Shown: positions 17,763-27,630 of the stretch, piece after piece
How positions within the stretch are numbered: the first letter of the stretch is position 1
Layout: each line of letters opens with the position of its first letter
NCBI GenBank assembly: GCA_023269435.1
Contig: JAHFTJ010000005.1
Span: 1 to 32,946 of the forward strand
Source: Chlamydiota bacterium
GTDB taxonomy: Bacteria > Chlamydiota > Chlamydiia > Chlamydiales > 2-12-FULL-49-11
Reading direction: 5' to 3'
Length of the DNA stretch: 32,946 nucleotides
The notes under the pieces: model-generated
Database searches by the model: none
What the model saw: only the letters and a program-made list of their open reading frames with translations
Told to the model about the DNA's origin: nothing
Position numbers and translations under genes: made by a program

Positions 17763-18507
17763 TTTGTTAAATTCACTAGAAAAATTATTAATTGATAATT
17801 ACACCAATAAAGATTCTATTTTATTAAACGAATCTATTAAGATTTTAATTAAATCAAATGTTAAAACTAACAACACAAAAGAAAAAATCGACTTAAAAAT
17901 TACACAATCAGCACAACCAGTTAATACTCAACATAATATTTCAACAATTAAAAATAAAAATGACGAAACAGCAAAACTTCATGTGGAAAGTCTTAAAATA
18001 GAAAGGGACGTAGACGTTGCAAATATAAATAAAATTTACATGCAAATAGCCCCTAACATTTCAATACATAAAAATCCACCAGCAGATTCCTTACCTAAAC
18101 AAATACGATCAGCTTGGAAAGATCAAAAATCTCTTTCGCAAATTCCAATTTTTGTAAATAATGATGTAAGGGATTATCTCTCTTTTTTAAATAATTTAGC
18201 ACACGCTATCGATATAACTTTTGCAACATCAAAAATTATAGATATCACATCAATAGAGGGAGAAGATAGATGGGAAAATATATTTTCATCTACAAATATA
18301 AAATTGTTGATAGTTCCAGATCTTGTTTTGTCTAAATCACCAAATTTAATTAAGCATTTTCATATATATTCAAATAAACTTATTAAATTAATAGGCAATT
18401 TTCAAGCAATAACAATAAGCAATATCGACCAATACTTTAAACAACCAATGAATAAATGTCAGTTGTGGGATACGATCTTAAACGCTATAAATAAATATGA
18501 CGTTTAA
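17755..18507 (+). CDS. Hypothetical protein between ftsY and priA
   Basis: Start reassigned to ATG 17755 (MNNLLNSLEKLL), overlapping the ftsY end; stop overlaps the priA start. Low-complexity N-terminal half, more ordered C-terminal half. Confidence 0.65.
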   Translation: MNNLLNSLEKLLIDNYTNKDSILLNESIKILIKSNVKTNNTKEKIDLKITQSAQPVNTQHNISTIKNKNDETAKLHVESLKIERDVDVANINKIYMQIAPNISIHKNPPADSLPKQIRSAWKDQKSLSQIPIFVNNDVRDYLSFLNNLAHAIDITFATSKIIDITSIEGEDRWENIFSSTNIKLLIVPDLVLSKSPNLIKHFHIYSNKLIKLIGNFQAITISNIDQYFKQPMNKCQLWDTILNAINKYDV

Positions 18508-20719
18508 ACTATTTGCAGCAGTAATACCCGATCGCCTTATAAATAAACCGCTAGATTATGGCGTACCTGATAGTATAATTTCTAAAATTAAAGCTGGAAG
18601 TAGAGTCTCTATAACAATAAGAGGAAATGAATGTAAAGGAACGGTCCTGACATTGAGCGAAACGAGCAAAATATATAAAATAGAGCCAATTCTAGAAGTT
18701 TTATCTGAAGATTGTTTAAGCGAAGATCTCTTCAAACTTATCTCATGGATGAGTTCATATTACTGCACATCTATAAATAAATCGTTGCTCTCTGTTTTAC
18801 CATCAAGTATAAAAAAAAATTTTAAAGAGCAGAGACAACTCTTAATAGAAAAGAACGTTACGCAGTTAAAATTAATTACATACTGTGAAGAAATAAGATC
18901 AAAATATCCAAAACAAGCAAAAGTATTAGATATTATTCTAATAAATACTAATGGGATACTACTTACTGAACTATTGCAAAAAAATCAAATTACAAAAGGA
19001 CCGGTAAAGACTCTAATTGAAAACAAAATACTAAAATCTAAAAAAGTTCAAGTAAACAACAATTCAATAGAAAATGAAGAGTTTTTCCAAACAAAACCAA
19101 AGATTCTATCAGGAGAACAACAAAATACATTACAAGAAATTGATAAAAGCATCTCTAGCAATCTATTTGAAACGCATTTAATTCATGGAATAACAGGGAG
19201 CGGTAAAACTGAAATTTATCTGCAAGCGATAAGTAAAGCTCTATCTTTTGGGAAAGGTGTAATCATGTTAGTTCCAGAAATATCTTTAACAATGCAAACA
19301 ATAGAACAATTAAAAAGTCGACTGCAAACAAAAATTGCAATTTTACACCATAAATTAAGTGATAGAGAGCGGTTTGATACTTGGCACAAAATTCGCAAAA
19401 AAGAAATACAAGTAGTTATTGGCGCTAGATCTGCTATATTCAGTCCAGTACCTAATCTAGGCTTGATAATTGTAGATGAAGAACACGAAAATTCTTACAA
19501 ACAATCGGATGAAGCGCCGTGCTATCACGCCAGAGATATAGCTGTAATGCGCGGGAAGATAACGTCTTCTACAGTTATATTAGGAAGTGCTACACCAAGT
19601 ATTGAAAGTTATTTTAACGCTAAGAATGGAAAGTATAAACTACACACTCTAACACATCGACCTATTAATGTTACTAGACCAAAAGTAGAAATAGTAGATA
19701 TGAAGGATGAAATGAAAAAAAATGGAGGTTTTACTCTATTTTCAGACATATTATTACAGAAAATAAAAAAAAGAATCGAAGATGGCGAACAGACGTTGCT
19801 TTTTTTAAATAGACGAGGTTACTACACTTGTCAAGTATGTAGTTCATGCTTTAAAACGCAAAAATGCCACCATTGCGATACATCTCTCACATATCATAAA
19901 AGTGAAAATATCTTATCGTGTCATATATGCTCATTTACATTAAAACCACCTATTGAAAAGTGTATAAATTGCGGTGCGGTTGAGACGTTAAAATACCGCG
20001 GTCCAGGGACAGAACAAGTTGAAAGAAGTTTGCATAGTATTTTTAAAGATGTAAAAACACTTCGTATAGATAGAGACACAACAAAGCATAAAGGAAGTTT
20101 AGATAAAATTTTCAAGCAATTTCGTTCTGGGAAAGGTGACATATTAATTGGCACTCAGATGATAGCAAAAGGACTACACTTTCCAAATGTAACTCTTGTT
20201 GGTATATTAAATGCCGATTCCTCTCTAAATATACCAGATTTCAGATCAGATGAACATACTTTTAGCCTAATAACTCAAGTTGCTGGTCGTAGCGGGAGGG
20301 GCGATCTCCCTGGTGAAGTGATAATACAGAGCATCTTGCCTAATCACAAAGTTATTAACTTAGCCTCAAACGAAAATTATTTAGAATTTTTTACAATGGA
20401 ACTAAAAGAGAGGGAAATGTTTGACTATCCCCCATTTTCAAAACTTGTAAAAATAATTTTCTCTGGTAAAGATTGCGATAAAGTTAAAAACTATGCAGAG
20501 GATTTTAAAAATATGTTGGCGGCAAAATTAAACGGTTCATTTACATTTCACAATGTAATCCCATGTGGTTATGCCAAAATAAAAGATAATTATCGTTTTC
20601 AAATCATGGCAAAGGGGATTGATGTGTCGCTCATTTCGCAATCAATAAAATCTTTACAAATTAGTAAACTATCAAGCGTGAGAGTGTTAATAGATGTAAA
20701 TCCAATATCTACGTGGTAG
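18497..20719 (+). CDS. priA: Primosomal replication protein N' (PriA helicase)
   Basis: GITGSGKTEIYLQAI, VDEEHENSYKQ, GSATPSIES, zinc-binding CQVCSSCFKTQKCHHCD...CHIC...CINCG, GTQMIAKGLHFPNVTLVG, QVAGRSGRG. Confidence 0.96.
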   Translation: MTFKLFAAVIPDRLINKPLDYGVPDSIISKIKAGSRVSITIRGNECKGTVLTLSETSKIYKIEPILEVLSEDCLSEDLFKLISWMSSYYCTSINKSLLSVLPSSIKKNFKEQRQLLIEKNVTQLKLITYCEEIRSKYPKQAKVLDIILINTNGILLTELLQKNQITKGPVKTLIENKILKSKKVQVNNNSIENEEFFQTKPKILSGEQQNTLQEIDKSISSNLFETHLIHGITGSGKTEIYLQAISKALSFGKGVIMLVPEISLTMQTIEQLKSRLQTKIAILHHKLSDRERFDTWHKIRKKEIQVVIGARSAIFSPVPNLGLIIVDEEHENSYKQSDEAPCYHARDIAVMRGKITSSTVILGSATPSIESYFNAKNGKYKLHTLTHRPINVTRPKVEIVDMKDEMKKNGGFTLFSDILLQKIKKRIEDGEQTLLFLNRRGYYTCQVCSSCFKTQKCHHCDTSLTYHKSENILSCHICSFTLKPPIEKCINCGAVETLKYRGPGTEQVERSLHSIFKDVKTLRIDRDTTKHKGSLDKIFKQFRSGKGDILIGTQMIAKGLHFPNVTLVGILNADSSLNIPDFRSDEHTFSLITQVAGRSGRGDLPGEVIIQSILPNHKVINLASNENYLEFFTMELKEREMFDYPPFSKLVKIIFSGKDCDKVKNYAEDFKNMLAAKLNGSFTFHNVIPCGYAKIKDNYRFQIMAKGIDVSLISQSIKSLQISKLSSVRVLIDVNPISTW

Positions 20720-20731
20720 ATATAAAAAATA

Positions 20732-23700
20732 ATGATTTTTAATATAAAAAATACGAATATACGATTTATGTATAAAATATTTACAATTATTTTTTGTTTT
20801 TTCTCCGTTTTTCAAAATACATTATTGGCTGATCCAGCACCAGCACCAGACACAATTACTTATCACATTACATTCCCATATACAACTGGACAAACATCAG
20901 CAGAGACAATTCCATTGAATGCAACATACACCGATTTAATACAGAGCAATTATGTTGCCGGAGTTCTATACGGCCATATGATAAACGCAACTTATCCAAA
21001 TATATATTTTGATAAAGATTATCTTTACGGTTCTCTTTTTGGTCAATTAATGCAAGAAAACAACAATTTGCACACATATCCAACGGCAAAAAATAACGAC
21101 AATATAAATACAGAACCGGAATATTCTCAACTATTAGCCGTAGGGCAAGGCGGACCTTATCAAATTAATAATTTTGCAGTTAGATTGCCAGATAGTACAG
21201 GCATAGGGTTAATTAATTACAACGCACTACAAAAAAAATTAGGATTTTTTATAGCAAATCAAAATCAAATATTCATAAAAGAATTTTCAGCATATTCCAG
21301 TATGAGTCCATCGTCGTTAGAAAATATCTATTTTGGACCAATTGCAGCAGCATATTTTCAATATAACGATCTTGTTTCCACATTTACAGCCAATTCGCCT
21401 ACATGGGGGCCAGAATATTCAACATGGCCTAATTGTGTAACAAATTTATCAAATCCAATTAATTTACCTTTTTTAGATATACTTCAAAATGCAAATTACA
21501 ATGCTGGTCTTTATTCATCTATTTTTGAACAATATGTAAATATTTGCTCAGATACAAATAAATACGCAACCCAATTAAGTAATATTAATAATTACGGATT
21601 GAGCGATTCTGAATACAATGCATCTGTTGGCGTTAACTCAAGCGGAACTTTTATTCTTTACCCACGACAAATAAGATTTTACCTCGATCAACTTTATAAT
21701 AATAATTCAAAAATAAGTGCTTGGATAACTGTAAACAATAATTTGACATTTAGTTATGCATCGCTTGAAATAATTTTCGCTAAAAATATGATGACGTTAG
21801 GGTATGGATCAACATCGACAACTTATACTTTAATTACGCAACAACAAGGAGAGAATGCTTTTACTGCATCTCTATCAACAAATAATGTGCTATCAACAGA
21901 TATTGTAAGTATGAATAACTCAGTTAGTAGAAATACAATGTACAGTGTAATCAATCAAGCTTTAACAAATTTAGAGACTGAATTAGCATTTAAATTCACA
22001 GAGAGTACAGAAATAGATTTATGGCAACCATATAGTATAGATAATTTGAATCAAACTGTAACAGATACGAGTGCAACTATTAATTGGCATGTAACAAATT
22101 ATAATAGCAGTCCAATTGCAACAAGTGGTGGAGTTATTCTTAGCGGTGCAAACGAAACTGAAGTTATAGCAACTAATAACGGCGACGGAAATTTCACAGC
22201 AACAATTACAAATTTAAATAAAAAAACATTATATAATTATATTGCATTTAATACTATTGGCGGAATCAATATAACTGAAAACTTAAGTTCTTTTACAACT
22301 AGTGGGAATGCGCCTACAATAACAATTAACAACGTCGTAGAACCTACCGACACAACACAAACACTTTCATGGAGAGTAATTTACAGTGGGGATATTGCAA
22401 ATGTAACCAACTCAATAACATATGAAAAAGATTCTGATGCAGAAATAAATACATTAACTGTAATGAACACTCCTATTGACAACACATCAACCAATTGTTC
22501 GGTTAACTTATCTAGTTTAGATCCTGGGACAAAATATTTTTATACAATAGATGCAGTAGTTGATAATTTTGATATATTATCACTTGCACCACCAATCGAT
22601 ACAAAATATAGCGGCACATTTACAACAAGTGGAATTCCACCAACAAATGTGATTACAATCGATACAAGGAACTCTTTTGATGTGAACTATATTCAGTTTA
22701 CATGGTATATATATGAAACAATTCCATCACTACCATTAACAAGCACTATTACATTTAATGGAGTTTCATATCCACCATATTCAATTAGCGGATCAACTTA
22801 CACATATTTTGCAAATGGCCTAACTCCTTCTACAATCTATCCATTTACAATTTATGCTACAGATGGAACAGTAAATAGTAAAGTTAGTGGCACTATAAGT
22901 ACTGAACCATCTCCAACATATGTAGTAATTGATAATGTTAAAGAATCTACAACAACCACAGATGCAACACTTTCATGGAGATTAACTTATAACGAGAATT
23001 CTAATACAATAAGCGCCACTATACAGTATACTAAGAATGGGGGGACACAAATATACGATGGGCCAATTGTGATTATCACTCCAATTGATTCGACTTCATC
23101 TAATTGTTCTGTTATTCTATCTAATTTAGATCATAATACAAATTATAACTATACAATAAATGCATTTGATAACAATCAATCGCCTGGATTGTTTGATGGT
23201 ACGTTCAAAACAAAAACAACACCTCCAGTTAATATAATTACAATTAATTTGGATTCGGGATACCCACGTACAACATCTACAACAGCAATTTTTTCTTGGA
23301 GTGTGACAGAGACTATCCCTGGAGCATTAAGAAACACCATTACATTCGCAGGTAATACATTTTCTCCAATACCTAGTGGCACGCATTACACATATATCGC
23401 AAATGGTTTAACTCCTTCAACTAGGTATCCATATAAAATTGATGCAATAGATGGAGTTGTTAAAGATGAAATTAGCAGTACGATTAAAACTGCTAATGAA
23501 CCAAGTAATATTATTAACTCATCAAAGTATAGTTGGACTTCACAACCTAAACATTGGGGTGTTTTTGCATTTTTAGGTGCAACTGGTGGGACTCCTCCGT
23601 ATACTTATAATATTGGTGTTGCAAGGGAAGATGGCAAACCGTCTATTGTAGATGCAACAAGAAAAAATTTGCTAACATATGAAATTACAAATATGGACGC

Positions 23701-23794
23701 AAAAGTTGTCTACGTTGTTACAGTTACAGCTTATGATGCTCATGGTATGTCATCACAAGATACAACATTTTTAATAAATAACGATTGGAATTGA
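20732..23794 (+). CDS. Large secreted protein with multiple fibronectin type III-like domains
   Basis: Signal-like MYKIFTIIFCFFSVFQNTLLA (in-frame Met at 20768), N-terminal globular region (GQGGPYQINNFAVRLPDSTGIGLINYNALQKKLGFFIANQ), then repeated Fn3-like units with LTPSTIYPFTIYA / LTPSTRYPYKIDA and a final GGTPPYTYNI domain. Confidence 0.78.
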   Translation: MIFNIKNTNIRFMYKIFTIIFCFFSVFQNTLLADPAPAPDTITYHITFPYTTGQTSAETIPLNATYTDLIQSNYVAGVLYGHMINATYPNIYFDKDYLYGSLFGQLMQENNNLHTYPTAKNNDNINTEPEYSQLLAVGQGGPYQINNFAVRLPDSTGIGLINYNALQKKLGFFIANQNQIFIKEFSAYSSMSPSSLENIYFGPIAAAYFQYNDLVSTFTANSPTWGPEYSTWPNCVTNLSNPINLPFLDILQNANYNAGLYSSIFEQYVNICSDTNKYATQLSNINNYGLSDSEYNASVGVNSSGTFILYPRQIRFYLDQLYNNNSKISAWITVNNNLTFSYASLEIIFAKNMMTLGYGSTSTTYTLITQQQGENAFTASLSTNNVLSTDIVSMNNSVSRNTMYSVINQALTNLETELAFKFTESTEIDLWQPYSIDNLNQTVTDTSATINWHVTNYNSSPIATSGGVILSGANETEVIATNNGDGNFTATITNLNKKTLYNYIAFNTIGGINITENLSSFTTSGNAPTITINNVVEPTDTTQTLSWRVIYSGDIANVTNSITYEKDSDAEINTLTVMNTPIDNTSTNCSVNLSSLDPGTKYFYTIDAVVDNFDILSLAPPIDTKYSGTFTTSGIPPTNVITIDTRNSFDVNYIQFTWYIYETIPSLPLTSTITFNGVSYPPYSISGSTYTYFANGLTPSTIYPFTIYATDGTVNSKVSGTISTEPSPTYVVIDNVKESTTTTDATLSWRLTYNENSNTISATIQYTKNGGTQIYDGPIVIITPIDSTSSNCSVILSNLDHNTNYNYTINAFDNNQSPGLFDGTFKTKTTPPVNIITINLDSGYPRTTSTTAIFSWSVTETIPGALRNTITFAGNTFSPIPSGTHYTYIANGLTPSTRYPYKIDAIDGVVKDEISSTIKTANEPSNIINSSKYSWTSQPKHWGVFAFLGATGGTPPYTYNIGVAREDGKPSIVDATRKNLLTYEITNMDAKVVYVVTVTAYDAHGMSSQDTTFLINNDWN
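22311..23505 (+). repeat. A-B-A-B duplication of paired Fn3-like domains (about 600 bp per pair)
   Basis: Unit A: NNVVEPTDTTQTLSWRVIYS / DNVKESTTTTDATLSWRLTYN. Unit B: YETIPSLPLTSTITFNGVSYPP...FANGLTPSTIYPFTIYATDG / TETIPGALRNTITFAGNTFSP...IANGLTPSTRYPYKIDAIDG. Confidence 0.75.
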
Positions 23795-23797
23795 AAT

Positions 23798-24622
23798 ATG
23801 ATAATAACACAAATCAAAAAAATTTTTTTTAATGCAACTCTATTGTTTGTTATTCCAACATTAGCAAATGCAACACATTCTTCAAATGAGAGTAATTTTT
23901 ATTGTGGTTTATTTAGTGGGATTGTTTTTTGGCACAATTCTGAAAAATTATCTGTGACACAAAGTTGGGGTCCATATCCGGGTCAAACATTTGAATTGCC
24001 ATCGTCACCACGAAAAAAAATAGGATGCTCTGGTGGTGGTGTTGTTGGTTTGTCACACATTTTTATTAATGACATTGTTTTAAATTGTGAATTAAGTTGT
24101 GGATTTGATGGGATTAGCTCTACCAAAACTAAGAAAATTGGTTTGGATACAGAGTCTTATGTCATCAATGAAAAATTTGGCTATACATTTGGTTTATCGT
24201 TTATGCCTGGCTATCAAGTTGTAAAAAAATTACAAGGATTTTTAAAAATTGGTTGCAACTTAGATCAATTTAGAATTGTCAATAACATTGCAGGTAACTT
24301 TGCTCCAAGTGGTCGCCATTCAAAATGGGCTCCAGCTTTCAGTTGCGGAGGGGCAGTTAAATTTTTATTAACCGAATGTTGGCATTTACGTGTAGAGTAC
24401 GATTTTATAGATTACGCTCACTTTAATATTAAAGGCGACGACTATCCACCTTATACTCCAGGCGCTGCTGCTGGACCTGTAACGAGCAAAAATAACATGC
24501 ATTCAAATAAATTTTTTTTAACGCTCATTTATCAAATGCCACACAAAATGCAAAAAAATATAAATTTAATAGATGTAAAGAAAGCACGTACTAGCGATGA
24601 CAAGCTTAGATTAAGTTGGTAA
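23798..24622 (+). CDS. Putative outer-membrane beta-barrel protein
   Basis: N-terminal signal segment (ATLLFVIPTLANA), alternating aromatic/hydrophobic strands (YTFGLSFMPGYQV, WHLRVEYDFIDYAHF, KFFLTLIYQM). Confidence 0.65.
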   Translation: MIITQIKKIFFNATLLFVIPTLANATHSSNESNFYCGLFSGIVFWHNSEKLSVTQSWGPYPGQTFELPSSPRKKIGCSGGGVVGLSHIFINDIVLNCELSCGFDGISSTKTKKIGLDTESYVINEKFGYTFGLSFMPGYQVVKKLQGFLKIGCNLDQFRIVNNIAGNFAPSGRHSKWAPAFSCGGAVKFLLTECWHLRVEYDFIDYAHFNIKGDDYPPYTPGAAAGPVTSKNNMHSNKFFLTLIYQMPHKMQKNINLIDVKKARTSDDKLRLSW

Positions 24623-26203
24623 AAGTACTACTGGTTCTGCATGTTTCATGATTGGGAAAAATATAACATCTCTTATCGATTGTTCGTTAGCAAACAACAT
24701 AATCATTCTATCTATTCCTATACCAAGACCTCCGCAAGGCGGCATACCTTGACAAATAGCCTCAAGAAATTCTTCGTCTAATGGATTAGCCTCTTCATCG
24801 CCACTTTCCAAAAGACGTTCTTGCCGCTCTAATAACTCACGTTGCAATATTGGGTCGTTAAGTTCTGTATAAGCGTTACAAATCTCTGTCCCTAATATAA
24901 ATCCTTCAAAACGTTCAACAAAACCTTGCCTTGCTAACTCTTTGTTGCGATGCAATTTACACAATGGCGTACTCTCTATTGGATGATCTATTATAAAATG
25001 CGGCTGAATTAATTTATTTTCAACAAACTCCTCAAACAACATCATTATCAACTGACCTCTTGATGCATCTGAAATATCGTCCAAATCAAATAAACCATCT
25101 TTTAAAAGAAATTTTCTTATTTCATCGTTATCCAAATTTGAGATATCTATTTCACCATATTCTTTTATACTTTCAACCATAGACAATCTAATCCACGGTG
25201 TTTTTAAATCTATTTCGTACTCTTTTCCTCTTTTGTCTTTTCTTATCCCTATTTTAGTAGTTCCGAACAACTCTTTTGCAATAGATTCATAGAGATTTTC
25301 TGTAAAATGCATCACATCATTATAATCCCAATAAACACTATAACACTCAACCATTGTAAATTCAGGATTGTGTGTAGCGTCTATCCCTTCATTTCTAAAT
25401 AATTTACCTATTTCATAAACTCTACGCATTCCACCAATAATCAATTTTTTCAACGATATCTCAAGTGCAATACGCATATACATTTTCATGTGTAATGCAT
25501 TTAGCTCAGTTGTAAATGGTCTTGCCATAGCTCCACCATACAATTTTTCAATTGTTGGAGTCTCAACTTCTAAAAATCCTTTTTCGTCAAAAAATTTTCT
25601 TATCAATGATATTATTTTACTACGCAATTTAAATGTATCCATAACATCTGGATTTGATATAAGATCTAACCATCTTTTGCGATATCTACTCTCTTTATCT
25701 GCAAGTCCACTATGTTTATCGGGTAGTGGCAAAAGTGATTTACAAAGCAACGTAACACTTGTTACGAATATTGTAAGTTCACCTTTTTGAGTGCGAAACA
25801 AATGTCCTTCTACCCCGATAATGTCTCCTAGGTCTAACTTTTTTTCTATAAACTTATGAGAATTAATTTCTGATTCATCTGGTAAGCCATTTACTTTAGT
25901 TACATCTCTATTAAATAATAATTGTATACGCGACGATTCATCTTGTATTTGAGCAAAAATATTTTTTCCCATAACTCGATGTAAAACTAATCTACCAGCT
26001 ACACATACATAATCAGAATTTTTACATAAAGCGTCGTCATACTCTCCAACTTCAATGTTGTTATATTGTTGTAAAACAGTTTTTACTTCACTGGTTGGGC
26101 AATAATGGTGTGGGTACGGGTCAATTCCTATCGATTTAATTTCTTTTAATTTTAACACTCTAGTTTTAAATTCATCGAATTCAAAGTAAAAAGGTTGCGC
26201 CAT
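24611..26203 (-). CDS. lysS: Lysyl-tRNA synthetase, class II
   Basis: YRKRWLDLISNPDV, FLEVETPTIEKLYGGAMARPF, MRIALEISLKKLIIGGMRRVYEIGKLFRNEGIDATHNPEFTMVECY, GLGIGIDRMIML. Confidence 0.96.
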   Translation of the reverse strand: MAQPFYFEFDEFKTRVLKLKEIKSIGIDPYPHHYCPTSEVKTVLQQYNNIEVGEYDDALCKNSDYVCVAGRLVLHRVMGKNIFAQIQDESSRIQLLFNRDVTKVNGLPDESEINSHKFIEKKLDLGDIIGVEGHLFRTQKGELTIFVTSVTLLCKSLLPLPDKHSGLADKESRYRKRWLDLISNPDVMDTFKLRSKIISLIRKFFDEKGFLEVETPTIEKLYGGAMARPFTTELNALHMKMYMRIALEISLKKLIIGGMRRVYEIGKLFRNEGIDATHNPEFTMVECYSVYWDYNDVMHFTENLYESIAKELFGTTKIGIRKDKRGKEYEIDLKTPWIRLSMVESIKEYGEIDISNLDNDEIRKFLLKDGLFDLDDISDASRGQLIMMLFEEFVENKLIQPHFIIDHPIESTPLCKLHRNKELARQGFVERFEGFILGTEICNAYTELNDPILQRELLERQERLLESGDEEANPLDEEFLEAICQGMPPCGGLGIGIDRMIMLFANEQSIRDVIFFPIMKHAEPVVLLPT

Positions 26204-26220
26204 AACTTCCCACCTAACAA

Positions 26221-27630
26221 TTATTTTTTTCTTAAATAAGATCCATCTTGTGAATCTTCTATAGTATACCCTGCCAATTCTATTTTATCACGTAATTCAT
26301 CTGCAAATTGCCATTTTTTTTCTGCGCGCGCTTTATTACGTTGAACTAAATAGATTTGAATATCATCAGGGATATTTGCGCAATCATGTTGAATTAATCC
26401 CAAAACGAGATCAATTTTCTTGAAATATGTTAAGATTTTATTGGCTCCTATCGTACCTAATTCATTTTTGTCGCATAGAGAATTAATTTTTCTTATAAAA
26501 TCAAAAACAACTCCAAGGGCTCCTGAGATATTTAAATCGTCACCAATAAATAATGTAAACTTGTCATAAACATCCAATATATCATCATCTATCGAGATTA
26601 AATCTAAATTTGTAATTTTATTCAATCTATTAATAAAATCATCTATACGTCGTATAGCATTTTTAGCTCCATCCAAACCTGCAAATGTAAAATTTAATGG
26701 AGATCTATAATGAGTAGACATTAGTAAATACCTTACATCTCTACCTGAAAATCCATTTTTTAATAGATCATTTAATGTAAAAAAATTACCTAAACTTTTC
26801 GACATTTTTTTACCATCCACTATTAAATGAGCGCTGTGCATCCAATGTCTAGAAAATTGTTTCCCTGTATACCCTTCCGATTGTGCTATTTCATTTTCAT
26901 GATGGGGGAATATATTATCTACTCCACCAACGTGTAAATCAATAGTCTCACCCAAACATTTAATAGCCATAGCGCTACACTCTATGTGCCACCCAGGCCT
27001 CCCATTGCCCCATGGCGATTCCCAAAATATATCTCCATCTCTTTTTTTATCATATCCTTTCCACAATACAAAATCTGAGATGCTCTCTTTTTCATACTCA
27101 TCTTCATTTACACTCTCTGATGCTCCAGATTTTAAATCATTAAGATTGAAGTGTGAAAGTGCCCCATAAGATGGAAATTTAGATATGCGATAAAATACAC
27201 TTCCCCCTTCAACTATATAGGCTATCCCCTTCTCTATTAATTTACTAATTATTACAATCATACTATCAATGTAATCAGTAGCTCTTGGATAATTTTCAAC
27301 AGGTTCAACATTTAATATCTTCAAGTCTTGTAAAAAAGCTTTGGTATAATGCTCTGTATATTCAGAAAGCTTAATTCCATTAGCATTAGCACATTGTATA
27401 GTTTTATCGTCAACGTCTGTCAAGTTCATAACTTGGTGAATATCCATACCGAAAAATTTGATAGTTCTCCTTAAGAGATCTTCAAATATATATGTTCTCA
27501 AATTTCCAATATGAGCATAATTATACACTGTCGGACCACAAGTATACATGAGTATCTTATTGTCTTTTGCTGGTTTTAATATTATTTTTTCACGTATCTT
27601 TGTATCGTAAATATATAAATTATTTTTCAT
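26221..27630 (-). CDS. cysS: Cysteinyl-tRNA synthetase
   Basis: MYTCGPTVYNYAHIGNLRTYIFEDLLRR, GRPGWHIECSAMA, KMSKSLGNF. Confidence 0.96.
   Translation of the reverse strand: MKNNLYIYDTKIREKIILKPAKDNKILMYTCGPTVYNYAHIGNLRTYIFEDLLRRTIKFFGMDIHQVMNLTDVDDKTIQCANANGIKLSEYTEHYTKAFLQDLKILNVEPVENYPRATDYIDSMIVIISKLIEKGIAYIVEGGSVFYRISKFPSYGALSHFNLNDLKSGASESVNEDEYEKESISDFVLWKGYDKKRDGDIFWESPWGNGRPGWHIECSAMAIKCLGETIDLHVGGVDNIFPHHENEIAQSEGYTGKQFSRHWMHSAHLIVDGKKMSKSLGNFFTLNDLLKNGFSGRDVRYLLMSTHYRSPLNFTFAGLDGAKNAIRRIDDFINRLNKITNLDLISIDDDILDVYDKFTLFIGDDLNISGALGVVFDFIRKINSLCDKNELGTIGANKILTYFKKIDLVLGLIQHDCANIPDDIQIYLVQRNKARAEKKWQFADELRDKIELAGYTIEDSQDGSYLRKK

Noticed and set aside
19216-20154. Minus-strand ORFs 19216-19398 and 19921-20154
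   Set aside because: Antisense to priA.
20868-23382. Minus-strand ORFs 20868-21089 and 23176-23382
   Set aside because: Antisense to the secreted Fn3 protein.
24611-24622. 12-bp overlap of convergent beta-barrel and lysS genes as a regulatory feature
   Set aside because: Short convergent 3' overlaps are common in compact genomes.
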